Positions 61,861 through 64,000 of a stretch of DNA of 64,000 bases are shown one piece after another (the stretch's first letter is position 1; the number at the start of each line of letters is the position of its first letter). The notes under the pieces were generated by a model. The model had not been told where the DNA came from. It saw only the letters and a list, made by a program, of their open reading frames with translations, and made no database searches. Both the position numbers and the translations under genes were made by a program. Source of the DNA: Acidobacteriota bacterium (GTDB lineage: Bacteria > Acidobacteriota > Blastocatellia > Pyrinomonadales > Pyrinomonadaceae); contig JAFAVK010000009.1 of the NCBI GenBank assembly GCA_019242475.1, forward strand, positions 1 to 64,000, read 5' to 3'.

Positions 61861-61905
61861 AAGACAACGTCGCGCGTCGGTAAGTTCGACGCGCGACGTT
61901 GTCTT
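61861..61905. terminator. perfect 19-bp hairpin between the DUF4097 gene and ppc
   Basis: Stem AAGACAACGTCGCGCGTCG and its exact complement with a 7-nt loop (GTAAGTT). It lies about 40 nt downstream, on the minus strand, of the DUF4097 stop codon and 140 nt before the ppc start. Confidence 0.7.
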
Positions 61906-61943
61906 GGACTAGCTTTTCAGGTCAGGCTGCGTTCGAAGAGGAC

Positions 61944-62849
61944 TTACTGAGCGGGCGGTGCCGGGGGCGCCGGGGGCGCGGGCGGCGCGGGCGGGGGCGG
62001 CAGCTCCTCCGCGGGGATGACGACGGGGACGGCGTTCGTCGCGGTCGTCGCGCCGACGTCGGACTTGAAACTCACGTTGCCGTTGACGTGGCTGATCTGG
62101 ACGGGCGCGCCGCCCGAGCCGAAGCGCGCGCGCGCGTAGGAGCGGTTCACGCGCTCCTGCATCGTGACGTTGGGCACGTCGAGCGAGAGCGCGCCGTTGT
62201 GTTGGCTCGCCTCCACGTCGGCGTTGACGAGCTGGGCGAGCCGAATCTCGACGTTGCCGTTGACGTGCTCGACCTCCATCCCCTCTTCGCCGAGTTGCGA
62301 GACGCCGAACTTCACGCCGCCGTTGACGTGGCTGACGTGCGCGCGGCCTGCGGACTCCGCGACCTCGACACGGCCGTTGACGTGCGAGACCTCGACGGGG
62401 CCTTCGACCTCGCCGACCTGCACCGCGCCGTTGACGTGCTCGGCCGCCAGATCGACGCGGCGCGGCAGCACGAGCGTCACCTCCTGGCGCACGTCCCCGC
62501 CGCCGTTCCACAGGCGGTGCCAGAGGCTCGGCACGCCGTCGCGCGCGCCCTGGACGACGAGCGAGGACGGCGAGGCTTCGACCGTCACGCGCTTGTATTC
62601 GAGGTCTTCGGGTGAGGAGGCGGTGCGGACGACGTGGACTTCGGCCGTGTCGATGTCGGCCGTCTTCACCTCGACCGAGCCGTTGATGAAGCCGACCTCG
62701 ACGCGCGCGCCCGGGTCGAGCCTGAAGGTCTGCCGCGTCTCCTCGCGGCGGACGCCGCTGGGGCTCACGTGCACCGCCCTGTTCACCCAACGCCCGGCGA
62801 AGGCCGCGGCGGCCACGAGTACGACGACGACGAAGATTCTGCCTTTCAT
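61944..62849 (-). CDS. DUF4097-family beta-helix-like exported protein
   Basis: 301 aa, GGAGGA before ATG 62849. One N-terminal hydrophobic helix (IFVVVVLVAAAAFAG) as signal or anchor. The body repeats a short strand-turn unit, seen as (V/A)E(V/H)(S/V)HVNG(x)V(E/K): PVEVSHVNGRVEVAESAG, AHVSHVNGGVKFG, MEVEHVNGNVEIRLAQL, VQISHVNGNVSFKSDV. This is the DUF4097 (adhesin-like) beta-solenoid. The C-terminus is PPPPAPPAPPAPPAPPAQ. Function unknown; members are often linked to membrane-stress regulation. Confidence 0.87.
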   Translation of the reverse strand: MKGRIFVVVVLVAAAAFAGRWVNRAVHVSPSGVRREETRQTFRLDPGARVEVGFINGSVEVKTADIDTAEVHVVRTASSPEDLEYKRVTVEASPSSLVVQGARDGVPSLWHRLWNGGGDVRQEVTLVLPRRVDLAAEHVNGAVQVGEVEGPVEVSHVNGRVEVAESAGRAHVSHVNGGVKFGVSQLGEEGMEVEHVNGNVEIRLAQLVNADVEASQHNGALSLDVPNVTMQERVNRSYARARFGSGGAPVQISHVNGNVSFKSDVGATTATNAVPVVIPAEELPPPPAPPAPPAPPAPPAQ

Positions 62850-62964
62850 TAAACGTCCTCCGGCGGCCGTGCCCCCAGCCCGCCGCCACTTTTTTATGAT
62901 GTTTGCAACGCCCGCCGACTAATCCAGCAGTGAAAACGACGGGGCGCGGGGCGAAGTTCAAAAG

Positions 62965-63046
62965 AAATGATGAGTGATGAGTGATGAATGATGAATAAAG
63001 ACAGGCTGCCTTTCATTCATCACTCATCACTCATCATTCATCATTT
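62965..63046. repeat. heptad hairpin 18 (units ATGAGTG/ATGAATG)
   Basis: Arms 62965-63000 and 63010-63046, complementary over about 36 nt with two or three mismatches. Same heptamers as hairpins 5 and 8. The loop region shares GCTGCCTTTCATTCATC with hairpin 5. The right arm holds the stop and last codons of psuG (minus). Confidence 0.88.
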
Positions 63047-63945
63047 AACGCGACGGCGATGTCGGCGGCGACGCGGGCGTTGTTCTCAAGGAGGGCGACG
63101 TTGGCGCGCAGCGTTGCGCCGCGGGAGCGCCAGCTCATGTGCGCGAGGAGGAAGGGCGTCAGCTCGCGCCCCGTCACGCCGCGCGCCGCCGCGACCGAGA
63201 GCGCCTCGGAGAGAGACTCCTCCATCACCTGCTCGTCCACCTCGAAGCCCTCGGGGACGGGCACGGTGACGACGAGCGCGGCTTCGAGCCCGAGCGCGTC
63301 CCGCGCCCGCGCCACGCGCGCGACCTCCTCGGCGGTGTCCACGCGCGCGTCCACGGGGAGCCCGCTGCGGCGCGTGTAGAAGGCGGGCATCTCGTCGCAG
63401 CCGAAGCCCAGGACGCAGACGCCGTGCGTCTCCAGCCACTCGCGCGTCGCGGGCAGGTCGAGCACGGACTTCGCGCCCGAGCAGACGACGGTCATCGGCG
63501 TGCGCGCGAGTTCCGGCAGGTCGGCCGAGATGTCCGGGAGCTGCCCGCGGTGCACGCCGCCGACGCCGCCCGTGGCGAAGACCTTGAGGCCGGCGCGGCT
63601 CGCGATCCAGAGCGTGCCGGCGACGGTCGTCGCGCCGTCCTCGCCGCGCGCGACGGCGAGGCCCAGGTCGCGCCGGCTCACCTTGCGCACGCCCTCGCCC
63701 TCGGCCAGCCGCGCGAGCTGCGACTCTTCGAGCCCCACGCAGAGGCGCCCGCCGAGCACGGCCACGGTCGCCGGCACCGCCCCGCCCTCGCGCACCGCCT
63801 GCTCCAGCCGCCGCGCCGTCTCAAGGTTCTGCGGCCGCGGCAGCCCGTGCGAGATGACCGTCGATTCGAGCGCCACGACCGCGCGCCCCTCGCCGAGCGC
63901 CGAGCGCACCTCTTCGCTTATGTGAAAAAGATTTCCGTCCATCAT
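63034..63945 (-). CDS. psuG: pseudouridine-5'-phosphate glycosidase
   Basis: 303 aa. Cleaves (reversibly) the C-C glycosidic bond of pseudouridine 5'-phosphate to uracil and ribose 5-phosphate. Motifs: VVALESTVISHGLPRPQNLETA (metal/catalytic Glu), VPATVAVLGGRLCVGL, RKVSRRDLGLAVARGEDGATTVAGT (Schiff-base Lys and Asp), FATGGVGGVHRG, VVCSGAKSVLDLPATREWLET, GVCVLGFGCDEMPAFYTRRSGLP and the C-terminal NVALLENNARVAADIA. The companion kinase psuK is not in the window, though it could lie beyond the edge. Start ATG 63945 or the adjacent ATG. Confidence 0.95.
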   Translation of the reverse strand: MMDGNLFHISEEVRSALGEGRAVVALESTVISHGLPRPQNLETARRLEQAVREGGAVPATVAVLGGRLCVGLEESQLARLAEGEGVRKVSRRDLGLAVARGEDGATTVAGTLWIASRAGLKVFATGGVGGVHRGQLPDISADLPELARTPMTVVCSGAKSVLDLPATREWLETHGVCVLGFGCDEMPAFYTRRSGLPVDARVDTAEEVARVARARDALGLEAALVVTVPVPEGFEVDEQVMEESLSEALSVAAARGVTGRELTPFLLAHMSWRSRGATLRANVALLENNARVAADIAVALNDE

Positions 63946-64000
63946 CCGACAGTTCGCAGATTACATCATCTGCAACTTGAGTGCATGCCGGACGAAGGTT

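Overview
The window is GC-rich (by eye well above 60 %), densely coded chromosomal DNA with many TTG and GTG starts preceded by clear Shine-Dalgarno sequences. The gene content fits an aerobic heterotrophic Acidobacteriota, most likely class Blastocatellia (Pyrinomonadaceae/RB41-like): a KGD-type fused 2-oxoglutarate dehydrogenase, DUF4214 and SLH secreted proteins, DUF885 peptidase, DUF4097 protein, HutF, and many secreted hypothetical proteins. The taxonomic call is inference; there is no rRNA gene in the window. No tRNA, CRISPR array, transposase, integrase or phage gene was recognised, so this looks like a core chromosome segment.

Layout. 1-10.8 kb: amino-acid permease (cut by the window edge), DUF1906 protein, UDP-sugar dehydrogenase, hemolysin-III protein, small secreted proteins, a membrane-anchored kinase-like protein, pyruvate phosphate dikinase and a GDT1-type exporter. 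10.9-19.2 kb: an SLH-anchored subtilase with octapeptide repeats, two MalT-type STAND proteins separated by a short inverted-repeat element, and an array of about 20 dyad-like 21-bp tandem repeats. 19.2-26 kb: P450, PhzF protein, a Cys/Met-metabolism PLP enzyme, a three-domain secreted DUF4214 protein and an MBL-fold hydrolase. 26-36 kb: DUF885 peptidase coupled to hutF, argE/dapE-like deacylase, secreted proteins, an M29-like lipoprotein, and an overlapping DUF4166/membrane-protein trio. 36-46 kb: kgd, DinB-like protein, two alpha/beta hydrolases, a P-loop kinase, an amidase and a beta-barrel protein. 46-53 kb: one long minus-strand run: rhomboid protease, hydroxyacyl-CoA dehydrogenase, enoyl-CoA hydratase, ribH, nusB, CheA-like kinase. 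53-64 kb: second subtilase with a hexapeptide-repeat tail, PKD/OmpA-like protein, Uma2 protein, nitroreductase pair, PEP carboxylase, DUF4097 protein and psuG.

Metabolically, PPDK and PEP carboxylase sit at the PEP-pyruvate-oxaloacetate node. KGD closes the TCA cycle and the crotonase/HBDH pair feeds it with acyl-CoA. HutF, ArgE-like deacylase, amidase, DUF885 peptidase and the subtilases fit use of peptides and amino acids.

The most striking signal is non-coding. At 18 places, about one per 3.5 kb, I find long inverted repeats whose arms are tandem 7-nt repeats. The heptamer sequence differs from locus to locus (GCAGTAG, ATGAATG, CGTGAAC, AAGTTCA, TTTTAGA, GGCAAAA and others), but the period and architecture are constant. 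They abut or contain the stop codons of neighbouring genes, often enclose a second GC-rich hairpin, and in one case lie in frame inside the PEP carboxylase gene. I regard this heptad-hairpin family and the 21-bp dyad array as the strongest candidates for something undescribed.
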